Assembly (NCBI RefSeq): GCF_009905605.1 | Contig: NZ_JAAAKZ010000003.1 | Coordinates: 62,001 to 126,000 of the forward strand | Length of the DNA stretch: 64,000 bases | Direction of reading: 5' to 3' | Source: Runella sp. CRIBMP | GTDB lineage: Bacteria > Bacteroidota > Bacteroidia > Cytophagales > Spirosomataceae | In this document: positions 1 to 8,033 of the stretch, piece after piece | How positions within the stretch are numbered: position 1 is the first letter of the stretch | How the letters are laid out: each line of letters begins with the position of its first letter | Made by a program: the position numbers and the translations under genes | Notes under the pieces: model-generated | Databases searched by the model: none | What the model was told of the DNA's origin: nothing | The model's input: only the letters and a program-made list of their open reading frames with translations

Positions 1-2
1 AA

Positions 3-1547
3 CGGGCTTTGGGAAAACAAAACGACGTGAAGGGAAATTATACCGAGGCGCTCAAACATTACACCAACGCCATTCAACTCCTCAAAAAAGCAGGAGGGGA
101 TTCGTTTGAACTGGCATACGCTTACGTATTGGCCGCTTTTGTTTTGAACAATAATGGATTGACAGACAAATGCCTTGAGATGCTGAATGAAGCCCTACCT
201 TATGCCAAAGCCACTAAAAACAAAAACAATCTGTGCTGGATTTACGATTTTCTGGGCGACTATAATTACTATGATTCGTTTGGCATTAGGAATTATAAAA
301 AAGCCCTGTTTTACTATAAAGAAGTAGAAAAAAACATTCCCTACACCACCAGCCCAACGCTAAAGGCCGATAATCCGCATTGTCTGGCCAATGTATACAT
401 GAAACTCGGAGACGAAAAAAAAGCCAATGACTACCGCGACAACGCCTTACGCATTGCCAAACAGTACAACAACCGAGTAGTCATTTTTGCGACTTACGCC
501 GATTTAGCCGACATTTATGAACAACGAAAATCGTACGAAAAAGCCCTCGAATACCGCAAAGCTAGTCTTGAATACGCCCAAAAATCAGGTTGGAAAGAAA
601 TGGAATCGCGGGCCGAAAATTACATTTATCAAACTTACAAGCACATAGGCGACTATAAAAATGCCCTCAAATACTACGAACTTCATAAAACACACGAAGA
701 CAGTTTAGGCCGATTTTCGGTCCAGAAAGCCTACGCCGAACTTCAAACTAAATACGAAGCCGAAAAACAGCGATTGCGTATCACCGATTTAGAAAAAGAG
801 CAGTTAATTCAAACCCGAAATTTTCTAATCGGGCTTTCTGTCTTAGGTGTATTGTTGACTTGTTTTATTTTCTGGTCAAACCGTAAGCTAAAGGCAAAGA
901 ATCAACAACTAAAAACCAAAAACCGAGAAATAGAAGAAGCACTTTTGAAAGGGCAAACAATTGAGAGAAAGAGAGTTGCATCAGAACTTCACGACAATCT
1001 AAACACAAAAATAGCCGCATTACGCTGGCGTTTGGAAGCCCTTGATACCTCAAAATATCCAGAAGCTGACCAAAAAATTCACGCGGGCCTTCTCCAAACC
1101 CTCGAAGATGTATATGCCGATGTACGTCTTATTTCACATAATTTGCTTCCGACCGAACTCGAAACACAGGGGTTGGTCGCAGCATTGCAAAAATTGACCG
1201 AAAAACTCAACGGCAATGCTAAGACTGTTTTTCATTTAGTCGCCAACGGAATAACCGAACGCCTTAATCCCAAAATTGAATATCAATTGTACAGCGTTGC
1301 CCTAGAATTGGTCAACAACGTCCTTAAACACGCCCAAGCACAACAAGTTTGGATAAGTATTTCACAAAACGATGAAATAATCAGCCTGACCGTCAGCGAC
1401 GATGGCAGAGGCATGTCAAACATTGAAAAAGCCACGGGCGTTGGCCTACGCAACATCAGCGCCCGCGTAGAAGCGTTGAACGGAACTTGGCTGATTGACA
1501 GTAAGCCAACAACGGGCACCAAAGTTAAGGTTGAAGTGCCCGTTTAA
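3..1547 (+). CDS. TPR sensor histidine kinase, NarL/HisKA_3 type (5' end outside window)
   Basis: Two-component sensor kinase whose beginning lies before the window: the frame is open to base 3 and the first possible start, a TTG at 9, falls inside the repeat region. Tetratricopeptide repeats fill roughly the first 240 visible residues, then a coiled stretch, one membrane helix (about residues 272-292, around NFLIGLSVLGVLL), a linker and a HisKA_3 phosphoacceptor box (ERKRVASELHDN, His codon 990-992). The ATPase domain shows an N box (LELVNNVLKHAQ) and glycine boxes (DDGRGMS, GVGLRNI). This architecture, common in Bacteroidota, suggests sensing through protein contacts. Its likely partner is the convergent NarL/LuxR regulator immediately downstream. 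The signal sensed is unknown. Confidence 0.93.
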   Translation, partial: RALGKQNDVKGNYTEALKHYTNAIQLLKKAGGDSFELAYAYVLAAFVLNNNGLTDKCLEMLNEALPYAKATKNKNNLCWIYDFLGDYNYYDSFGIRNYKKALFYYKEVEKNIPYTTSPTLKADNPHCLANVYMKLGDEKKANDYRDNALRIAKQYNNRVVIFATYADLADIYEQRKSYEKALEYRKASLEYAQKSGWKEMESRAENYIYQTYKHIGDYKNALKYYELHKTHEDSLGRFSVQKAYAELQTKYEAEKQRLRITDLEKEQLIQTRNFLIGLSVLGVLLTCFIFWSNRKLKAKNQQLKTKNREIEEALLKGQTIERKRVASELHDNLNTKIAALRWRLEALDTSKYPEADQKIHAGLLQTLEDVYADVRLISHNLLPTELETQGLVAALQKLTEKLNGNAKTVFHLVANGITERLNPKIEYQLYSVALELVNNVLKHAQAQQVWISISQNDEIISLTVSDDGRGMSNIEKATGVGLRNISARVEALNGTWLIDSKPTTGTKVKVEVPV

Positions 1548-2191
1548 ACCAATTTATGCCTGACGGCGTACTTAATGATTCCGATGGAATTTTTTACGCC
1601 CAATTTGCGAAGAATATTATGGCGGTGGGTTTCAACCGTGCCTACACTGATAAAAAGATGCTCGGCGATTTCGGAGGTGGAAAGTTCTTGCGCAATAAGC
1701 CGAATGATTTCTAATTCGCGCGCCGTAACCGCAATTGGCTCGCCAGGTACTTCGTTCGAAGGGGTAGAAGCCACCGCCGCTGGGCTCAACAACTCTTTCA
1801 TGACGGCTTCGCTAAAGTACTTTTCGCCGCGAGCAACGGTCGTCAGCGCTTTTTCCAACTCTGCCCGATTGGCCTTTTTCATGACATAGCCCGAAATACC
1901 CGCCTGAAATGCCTGACGGATGTTATCGGCGTCTTCCGATACGGTTAACATCAAAATTTTTAAATCGGGAAATTTATCCCGGACCTGTAACGTAAGCGCC
2001 ACGCCAGTAAGGTAAGGCATACTTAAATCAGTCACCAAAATATCTACCTCGTGGGTCTCCAAAAAGCCCATTACTTTACGACTATCGTTGAGCGTACCAA
2101 CCACTTCCATATCAGAAATGGTCGAAATAAGCAGCGAAAGACTATCCAATACAATCTGGTGGTCGTCGGTGATGAGTACTCGAATAGACAT
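1544..2191 (-). CDS. NarL/LuxR-family response regulator
   Basis: DNA-binding response regulator of 215 residues. The N-terminal receiver domain starts MSIRVLITDDHQ with the acidic pair and has the phosphoacceptor Asp in DILVTDLSMP and the conserved Lys in YVMKKANRAE. The C-terminal LuxR-type helix-turn-helix contains LTARELEIIRLIA and SVGTVETHRHNIL. An ATG nine codons upstream (2218) is possible, but family alignment favours 2191. It converges on the TPR histidine kinase: its TAA and the kinase TAA overlap in the TTAA at 1544-1547. It is presumably phosphorylated by that kinase; target genes cannot be told from sequence. Confidence 0.95.
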   Translation of the reverse strand: MSIRVLITDDHQIVLDSLSLLISTISDMEVVGTLNDSRKVMGFLETHEVDILVTDLSMPYLTGVALTLQVRDKFPDLKILMLTVSEDADNIRQAFQAGISGYVMKKANRAELEKALTTVARGEKYFSEAVMKELLSPAAVASTPSNEVPGEPIAVTARELEIIRLIAQELSTSEIAEHLFISVGTVETHRHNILRKLGVKNSIGIIKYAVRHKLV

Positions 2192-2272
2192 TTTCCATAA
2201 TACGTTAGGGTTATTCAAATGTAAAAGAAGATTTCGTTAAACCCAAAACCTTGATTTCAAAATGGTTCCTTC

Positions 2273-2303
2273 TTTGCCGAACCACTTTAAAACCCTAATT
2301 TTG
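2273..2303 (+). promoter_or_regulatory. Bacteroidota-type promoter of asnS
   Basis: TTTG at 2273-2276, 19 bases, then TAATTTTG at 2296-2303. This matches the Bacteroidota primary sigma consensus (TTTG at -33, TAnnTTTG at -7). Transcription would start near 2310 and give a leader of about 100 nt containing the long hairpin before the GTG start of asnS. Confidence 0.7.
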
Positions 2304-2320
2304 CAGCCTTTAATTCATTC

Positions 2321-2383
2321 TTGTCGTGCTGTAAGCATCTAAAACTACGTCTAAGAGTGTTTTAGATGCTTACAGCACGACAA
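2321..2383 (+). repeat. 25-bp perfect inverted repeat in the asnS leader
   Basis: The left arm 2321-2345 and the right arm 2359-2383 are exact reverse complements over 25 bases, separated by a 13-base loop (2346-2358). The hairpin lies between the predicted asnS promoter and its GTG start. There is no T run after it, so it does not look like a simple terminator. It could be a cis-acting RNA structure controlling asnS or a small palindromic repetitive element that landed in the leader. Confidence 0.85.
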
Positions 2384-2412
2384 TTAAAGCAATCACTACT
2401 AAAATTATAAAC

Positions 2413-3864
2413 GTGGGTCCGATACAGATTAAACAGATTCTTTCAGAAGCCAACGTGGGCAGCGAAGTCGTTGTCAAAGGCTGGGTACGTACCAAACGCG
2501 AGAGCAAAAACGCCATTTTTATTGCACTCAACGACGGTTCTACCATTCATAATATCCAAGCCGTAGCCGAGCCAGGCCAAATCAACGAAGAAACACTCAA
2601 GTTGATAACTACTGGCTCGTGTCTGAAAGTAACGGGAAATTTGGTTGAATCCGTCGGCTCGGGGCAAGCCGTGGAAGTGAAGCTCACTGACGTGCTTGTG
2701 TATGGTACAGCCGACCCAGACGTGTATCCGTTGCAACCTAAAAAGCATTCGCTAGAATTTTTGCGGGAAATTGCGCATCTGCGTCCCCGAACCAATACCT
2801 TCAGCGCGATTCTACGTATTCGTCACGCGTTGGCGTTTGCTGTTCATAAATATTACAACGACAACGGTTTTTATTACCTGCATACGCCCATCATCACCGC
2901 ATCTGATGCTGAAGGAGCGGGAGAAATGTTTCGTGTGACGACCTTAGACTTGAATAAATTGCCGCGTACCGACGAAGGCAACATTGATTTTAAAGAAGAT
3001 TTCTTCGGGCGCGAAACCAACCTGACCGTTTCTGGGCAATTGGAAGGAGAATTGGGTGCCATGGCATTGTCTAAAATTTATACGTTTGGGCCCACCTTCC
3101 GCGCCGAAAACTCCAACACTACGCGCCATTTGGCCGAGTTCTGGATGATTGAGCCCGAAATGGCTTTCTTCGAGCTAGAAGACAACATGAACTTGGCCGA
3201 AGATTTTGTAAAATACGTTATCCGCTACGCCCTTGAAAACTGCGCAGATGATTTGAATTTCTTACAAAAACGCCTCGAAGAAGAAGAAAAATCAAAACCT
3301 CAAAACGAGCGTTCACTGCCTTTATTGGAAAAACTTCGTTTCGTGGTCGAAAATGCGTTTGAGCGCATTACGTATACCGAAGCGATTGACATTTTGATGA
3401 AATCCAAGCCATTTAAAGAGAAAAAATTTCAGTATGAAGTGGCATGGGGCGTTGATTTGCAATCAGAGCATGAGCGGTTTTTGGTCGAAAAACACTTCAA
3501 GAAACCCGTTATTTTGACCAATTATCCGCGGGCCATCAAGTCATTTTACATGAAACAAAACGAGCAAACGGCCAACGAACCCGGCCCCACTGTACGTGCA
3601 ATGGACGTGTTGTTTCCGGGTATCGGCGAAATCATCGGTGGCTCGCAGCGCGAAGAAGACTACGATAAGTTAATCACCCGTATGCATGAAGTGGGCATCG
3701 AACCAGAATCAATGTGGTGGTTTTTAGAAACCCGTAAATTCGGAACTGCTCCGCACTCTGGCTTTGGCCTGGGCTTCGAGCGTTTGATTCTTTTCGTGAC
3801 GGGCATGACCAACATCCGCGACGTGATTCCGTTTCCTCGTACCCCAAAATCGGCTGAATTTTAG
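2413..3864 (+). CDS. asnS: Asparaginyl-tRNA synthetase
   Basis: Class IIb aminoacyl-tRNA synthetase that charges tRNA-Asn with asparagine in the cytoplasm; 483 residues, near normal for bacterial AsnRS. An N-terminal OB-fold anticodon-binding domain (about 1-115, [15 protein letters not shown]) is followed by the class II catalytic core with motif 2 around [17 protein letters not shown] and motif 3 near the C-terminus ([12 protein letters not shown], ending DVIPFPRTP). The start is GTG at 2413: no in-frame ATG lies between the upstream stop at 2332 and this codon, and the fold begins at once. It has its own promoter, a leader with a strong hairpin and a terminator just downstream. Confidence 0.97.
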   Translation: MGPIQIKQILSEANVGSEVVVKGWVRTKRESKNAIFIALNDGSTIHNIQAVAEPGQINEETLKLITTGSCLKVTGNLVESVGSGQAVEVKLTDVLVYGTADPDVYPLQPKKHSLEFLREIAHLRPRTNTFSAILRIRHALAFAVHKYYNDNGFYYLHTPIITASDAEGAGEMFRVTTLDLNKLPRTDEGNIDFKEDFFGRETNLTVSGQLEGELGAMALSKIYTFGPTFRAENSNTTRHLAEFWMIEPEMAFFELEDNMNLAEDFVKYVIRYALENCADDLNFLQKRLEEEEKSKPQNERSLPLLEKLRFVVENAFERITYTEAIDILMKSKPFKEKKFQYEVAWGVDLQSEHERFLVEKHFKKPVILTNYPRAIKSFYMKQNEQTANEPGPTVRAMDVLFPGIGEIIGGSQREEDYDKLITRMHEVGIEPESMWWFLETRKFGTAPHSGFGLGFERLILFVTGMTNIRDVIPFPRTPKSAEF

Positions 3865-3893
3865 ACCCAACTTTCCAGAAGTTATTGATAAAC

Positions 3894-3925
3894 AAAAAGC
3901 ACTTTCGTCAAGAGGGTGCTTTTTT
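3894..3925 (+). terminator. Rho-independent terminator of asnS
   Basis: Stem 3894-3906 pairs with 3912-3924 (13 pairs, two of them G-U) around a 5-base loop, followed by T residues. It ends the asnS transcript before the DUF3467 gene, which starts at 3960. Confidence 0.85.
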
Positions 3926-3959
3926 AGTTATTTTTGCCAACAATAAACCAAATACCCTT

Positions 3960-4280
3960 ATGCTTGACAACAAAAACGAACCCGAACAGCAAATCAACGT
4001 CGAAATTTCGGAAGAAATGGCCGAAGGTGTCTACTCAAACTTGGCTATGATTGCCCATTCAAACAGTGAATTTATCTTGGATTTTATTCGCATGATGCCC
4101 GGCGTTCCTAAAGCTAAGGTAAAAGCCAGGGTTATCTTGACGCCCGAGCACGCCAAGCGATTACTCGCCGCTCTCAAAGACAACATCCGTAAGTACGAAG
4201 AAAACTACGGCGATATTCGCCATTCAGAAGACCCAGACATTCCTTTTATGAACTTCGGCGGACCGATGGGCGAAGCCTAG
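3960..4280 (+). CDS. DUF3467 domain protein
   Basis: A 106-residue protein whose core (ISEEMAEGVYSNLAMIAHS, then FILDFIRMMPGVPKAKV and ILTPEHAKRLLAAL) matches the DUF3467 family widespread in Bacteroidota. The family is small, cytoplasmic and of unknown biochemical function. The ATG at 3960 (MLDNKNEP) is chosen because the longer frame from 3885 would be translated through the asnS terminator hairpin. There is no signal peptide or membrane segment. It lies 45 bases before the bestrophin-like gene and may share a transcript with it. Confidence 0.88.
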   Translation: MLDNKNEPEQQINVEISEEMAEGVYSNLAMIAHSNSEFILDFIRMMPGVPKAKVKARVILTPEHAKRLLAALKDNIRKYEENYGDIRHSEDPDIPFMNFGGPMGEA

Positions 4281-4325
4281 CATTATACACCCACAGAATT
4301 TTCCTGAATACAATTACGCTGAATT

Positions 4326-5189
4326 ATGATCGGGTACAACCCTAAAGATTGGTGGAAGCTGATTTTTGCTTTTCACCGCAGTGATACATTTCGGTTTTTA
4401 CTGCCAGGTATTGCTGGCGTAGCCGCTTACACGGGCGTGGTAGCTTACGTTGAAAACGATGTGTTTCATGCATCTTTCAAAAACACGACCGTTGTTCACT
4501 CTTTGGTAGGTTTTGTGCTTTCGATGTTGCTCGTTTTTCGAACCAACACCGCCTACGAGCGTTGGTGGGAAGGGCGTAAATTATGGGGGAGCTTTGTTAA
4601 TAACTCCCGCAATTTAGCCCTCAAATTACATGCGTTTTTACCCAAAGACAGCGCCAAAAGGGAAACATTCAGGGTATTGATTATCAATTATATATTTGCC
4701 GCCAAAGAACATTTACGTACGGGGGTTCATGTCAAAAAACTTGCCCAAACTGGCCCTTATGATACTGATTTCTATAAACAAAAAAAGCATGTTCCTAATC
4801 AAATCATGGGGGCTATTTATCAGGAAATCAACAACTTGTATCATAACCAAAGTATTACGGGTGACCAACTCATTGTTTTAAATTCCGAACTTCAATCTTT
4901 CACCGACAACCTAGGCGGCTGTGAGCGCATCAAACGTACTCCGATTCCTTATGCTTACAGTCTCTTTTTGAAAAAAGTGATTTTTCTGTACGTTTTTACC
5001 ATGCCCATCGGCTTTGTCATTGAGTTTAAGTATTGGGCCATTCCTATCGTTGCCATAATTTTCTACGTTTTTGCCAGCATTGAGGTCATTGCCGAAGAAA
5101 TCGAAGATCCTTTCGGAACAGATGCCAATGATTTACCGACAGATATTATTTACGAAACCATCAAAGACAATCTTGAAGAGATACTTTAA
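4326..5189 (+). CDS. Bestrophin-family (UPF0187) membrane protein
   Basis: Predicted chloride/anion channel-like inner-membrane protein of 287 residues, normal for bacterial bestrophins. The N-terminal helices (FLLPGIAGVAAYTGVVAY and VHSLVGFVLSMLLVF), the family signature RTNTAYERWWEGRKLWG and a late helix pair (about 222-255) ending in an acidic segment (VIAEEIEDPFGTDANDLP) fit the family. Bestrophins form pentameric anion or cation channels; selectivity cannot be told here. It starts 45 bases after the DUF3467 gene. Confidence 0.9.
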   Translation: MIGYNPKDWWKLIFAFHRSDTFRFLLPGIAGVAAYTGVVAYVENDVFHASFKNTTVVHSLVGFVLSMLLVFRTNTAYERWWEGRKLWGSFVNNSRNLALKLHAFLPKDSAKRETFRVLIINYIFAAKEHLRTGVHVKKLAQTGPYDTDFYKQKKHVPNQIMGAIYQEINNLYHNQSITGDQLIVLNSELQSFTDNLGGCERIKRTPIPYAYSLFLKKVIFLYVFTMPIGFVIEFKYWAIPIVAIIFYVFASIEVIAEEIEDPFGTDANDLPTDIIYETIKDNLEEIL

Positions 5190-5220
5190 TTCCGTTTTTC
5201 AAGGTTTTTATGGCTTACTA

Positions 5221-5251
5221 TTTCGCAAACTTGCAGGGTTTTGTACCTTTG
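5221..5251 (+). promoter_or_regulatory. Promoter candidate for pyrB
   Basis: TACCTTTG at 5244-5251 fits the TAnnTTTG -7 element; TTTC at 5221-5224, 19 bases upstream, is a near match to the -33 TTTG. pyrB starts at 5277, leaving a short leader. Confidence 0.55.
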
Positions 5252-5276
5252 CAAAACTTTCTTAGTGCTTCTGACT

Positions 5277-6197
5277 ATGTCACAACTTTCTGTACGGCAC
5301 CTTTTGGGCATCAAAAACCTCACCGAATCAGACATTTACAGTATTTTAGATACCGCTGCTCAGTTTAAAGATGTCATCAATCGCCCCATCAAAAAAGTAC
5401 CTTCGCTCCGAGATGTAACCATCGCCAACGTTTTTTTTGAAAATTCTACCCGAACACGATTATCATTTGAGCTGGCCGAAAAAAGGCTTTCGGCCGATGT
5501 AGTCAATTTTTCCGCTTCGGGTAGTTCTGTCAAGAAAGGGGAGACGCTTTTGGATACCGTTAACAACATTTTGGCGATGAAAGTCGACATGATAGTGATG
5601 CGGCACAGCAGCCCTGGAGCGCCTCATTATTTGTCCCAACGGATTCCCGCCAACGTAGTCAATGCTGGCGACGGTACGCACGAACACCCTACGCAAGCGT
5701 TGTTGGACGCTTTTTCTATTCGAGAAAAAATTGGTGATTTAGCGGGCAAAAAAATCGCCATCATCGGTGATATTCTGCATTCACGCGTGGCATTGTCCAA
5801 TATTTTCTGCCTTATAAAATTAGGCGCTGAGGTGCGGGTTTGTGGGCCCACAACGCTCATTCCCAAATATATATCTTCATTAGGGGTGCAAGTAAGTCAC
5901 AACGTCAGAGAAACCCTTCAATGGTGCGATGTGGCCAACGTACTGCGTATTCAGTTGGAACGCCTACAAGTGAAATACTTCCCAAGCTTACGCGAATACT
6001 CGTTGTATTTTGGCATTAACAAAAAAATGCTTGATGAACTCGACCACGAGATTCTGCTGATGCACCCCGGGCCAATCAACCGAGGCGTGGAACTTACTTC
6101 CGACGCGGCGGATTCCCGTCAAAGCATTATCTTAAATCAGGTTGAAAACGGAGTAGCTGTAAGAATGGCGGTGCTTTATCTGTTGGCGCAACAATAG
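5277..6197 (+). CDS. pyrB: Aspartate carbamoyltransferase catalytic subunit
   Basis: Catalyses carbamoyl phosphate + L-aspartate to N-carbamoyl-aspartate, the first committed step of pyrimidine synthesis; 306 residues as expected. Carbamoyl-phosphate site FENSTRTRLSFE, HPTQALLDAF and the late MHPGPINRGVE motif are intact. The start at 5277 (MSQLSVRHLLGI) is preferred over a TTG at 5241, which lies inside the promoter. No regulatory subunit gene (pyrI) follows. A dihydroorotase homologue lacking metal ligands (38345-39616) is in the same window, and in some bacteria such proteins form complexes with this enzyme. Confidence 0.97.
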   Translation: MSQLSVRHLLGIKNLTESDIYSILDTAAQFKDVINRPIKKVPSLRDVTIANVFFENSTRTRLSFELAEKRLSADVVNFSASGSSVKKGETLLDTVNNILAMKVDMIVMRHSSPGAPHYLSQRIPANVVNAGDGTHEHPTQALLDAFSIREKIGDLAGKKIAIIGDILHSRVALSNIFCLIKLGAEVRVCGPTTLIPKYISSLGVQVSHNVRETLQWCDVANVLRIQLERLQVKYFPSLREYSLYFGINKKMLDELDHEILLMHPGPINRGVELTSDAADSRQSIILNQVENGVAVRMAVLYLLAQQ

Positions 6198-6220
6198 TTG
6201 TTGCAGCCCAGATAAAACCT

Positions 6221-7975
6221 ATGCACATGAAAAAGTTTGTTTTCAGCTTTATTTGCTGCATTCTTTGGGCAAATTGTAGCTTTGCACAACCCAAAACATA
6301 CTGTAATCCCCTCAACCTGGATTATGGTTTTACCCCCATTCCCAACTTTTCCGAGGCAGGCCGACACCGCGCGACCGCCGACCCGCTGATTGTCAATTTC
6401 AAAGGGAAATACTTTCTGTTTTCCACCAATCAATGGGGATATTGGTGGAGCGATGATTTGTCAAAATGGAATTTTGTAAGTCGAAAATTCCTGTTGCCTC
6501 ACAACAAAGTCTACGACGAACTCTGTGCGCCTGCCGCTTGGGTCATGGGCGACACCCTGTACGTGATCGGCTCTACGCACACCAAAGAGTTTGCCATTTG
6601 GAAAAGCACAAATCCGACCGTTGACGATTGGAAAATTGCTGTGCCAGCATTTGAAGGTGCCGCATGGGACCCCGCATTTTTTTACGACGACGACAAGCGG
6701 CTCTATTTATACTACGGCTCCAGCAATACTTATCCGCTTTATGGGTGGGAGATCAATCCTAAAACTTTACAACCTATCGGTGAGCGAAAAGAATTGGTTC
6801 GCCTCCATGATGACCAACACGGTTGGGAACGTTTTGGCGATTACAATGACAATATTTTCCTAAAACCCTTCATCGAAGGCGCTTGGGTTGATAAACATAA
6901 CGGTAAATATTATTTTCAATATGGTGCGCCAGGTACCGAATTCAACGGCTATGCCGATGGAGTTTACGTTTCAGATAACCCCCTTGGGCCTTTTACGTAT
7001 CAAAAACACAATCCATTTTGCTACAAACCAGGCGGTTTCATCAGAGGAGCTGGCCACGGAGGTAGTTTCAAAGACAATTTTGAAAACTGGTGGCACATTA
7101 CGACGGGTGTAGTGACGGTTAAAAATAACTTTGAACGACGTTTGGTTTTGTTTCCAACGGGTTTTGATAAAGAGGGTATTATGTATTCCAACACAACATT
7201 CGGCGATTACCCGCACACATTGCCCAATGGTAAGGCCGACCATTTAAAAAGCCGTTTTACAGGCTGGATGTTGCTCAATTACAATAAACCTGTGCAGGTT
7301 TCCTCTTCATTGAACGGATTTGCCGCCAATTACGCCGTTGATGAAGACATTAAGACCTATTGGAGCGCAGCTACTGCCAACAAAGGGGAATGGATTCAGA
7401 GCGATTTGGGCGCGATTTCTACCGTCAATGCCATTCAGATCAACTACGCTGATCAGGATGTAGATTCCATGTATCTTGGCAAATTCACCAATATTTATCA
7501 CCAATATCGGCTTTGGCACTCATTAGACGGCAAAAAATGGCAAATTTTGGTCGATAAAAGCCAAAACCCCACCGATGTTCCACATGATTATGTCGAATTA
7601 CCGAAGCCCGTTGAAACCCATTTTATCAAATTGGAAAATATTCACATGGCCACGGGCAAATTTGCCATCAGTGGGCTGCGCGTATTTGGGAAAGGAAAAG
7701 GAAATGTACCAAAATCAGTAAAAGGGTTTATTGTATTGAGGCAAGAAGATGACAAACGAAATGCATGGCTGAAATGGTATCCAGAAAGCGGTGCGCAGGG
7801 TTATCACATTCACTTTGGCATTGCGCCCGATAAACTGTACAATAGCATTATGGTGTACGGCAAAAACGAGTATTACTTAAAAGCCATGGATAAGAGTACC
7901 ACGTACTACTTTTCAATCGAGCCTTTTAATGAAAATGGAGTAGGTCAAAGAACAGAAGTGATCAAGGTGGAATAA
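6221..7975 (+). CDS. Secreted glycoside hydrolase family 43-like protein with F5/8 C and Fn3-like domains
   Basis: Predicted exported carbohydrate-active enzyme of 584 residues. A signal peptide (MKKFVFSFICCILWANCSFAQ, residues 3-23; ATG at 6221 or 6227) is followed by a five-bladed propeller-like catalytic domain (about 25-345: TADPLIVNFKGKYFLFS, WDPAFFYDDDKRLYLYYG, GAGHGGSFKD), a discoidin/F5-8 type C module (about 350-485: FAANYAVDEDIKTYWSA) and a C-terminal fibronectin-III-like segment. The family cleaves arabinose-, xylose- or galactose-containing polymers; the substrate cannot be assigned. It follows pyrB by 23 bases with no transporter genes nearby and ends at a bidirectional terminator. 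Confidence 0.85.
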   Translation: MHMKKFVFSFICCILWANCSFAQPKTYCNPLNLDYGFTPIPNFSEAGRHRATADPLIVNFKGKYFLFSTNQWGYWWSDDLSKWNFVSRKFLLPHNKVYDELCAPAAWVMGDTLYVIGSTHTKEFAIWKSTNPTVDDWKIAVPAFEGAAWDPAFFYDDDKRLYLYYGSSNTYPLYGWEINPKTLQPIGERKELVRLHDDQHGWERFGDYNDNIFLKPFIEGAWVDKHNGKYYFQYGAPGTEFNGYADGVYVSDNPLGPFTYQKHNPFCYKPGGFIRGAGHGGSFKDNFENWWHITTGVVTVKNNFERRLVLFPTGFDKEGIMYSNTTFGDYPHTLPNGKADHLKSRFTGWMLLNYNKPVQVSSSLNGFAANYAVDEDIKTYWSAATANKGEWIQSDLGAISTVNAIQINYADQDVDSMYLGKFTNIYHQYRLWHSLDGKKWQILVDKSQNPTDVPHDYVELPKPVETHFIKLENIHMATGKFAISGLRVFGKGKGNVPKSVKGFIVLRQEDDKRNAWLKWYPESGAQGYHIHFGIAPDKLYNSIMVYGKNEYYLKAMDKSTTYYFSIEPFNENGVGQRTEVIKVE

Positions 7976-7988
7976 TCTGTTTTTGAAA

Positions 7989-8021
7989 AGACTTGGAAAG
8001 TTTTAAAAACTTTCCAAGTCT
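7989..8021. terminator. Bidirectional terminator between GH43 gene and ppc
   Basis: Arms 7989-8004 and 8006-8021 are a perfect 16-bp inverted repeat with a single central base, with A/T runs flanking both sides. It lies between the convergent GH43 and ppc genes and can serve both. Confidence 0.85.
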
Positions 8022-8033
8022 GCTTTTTGCTGT

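Noticed and set aside
2321-2383. T-box riboswitch before asnS
   Set aside because: No T-box core sequence or specifier arrangement is visible and there is no terminator/antiterminator pair.
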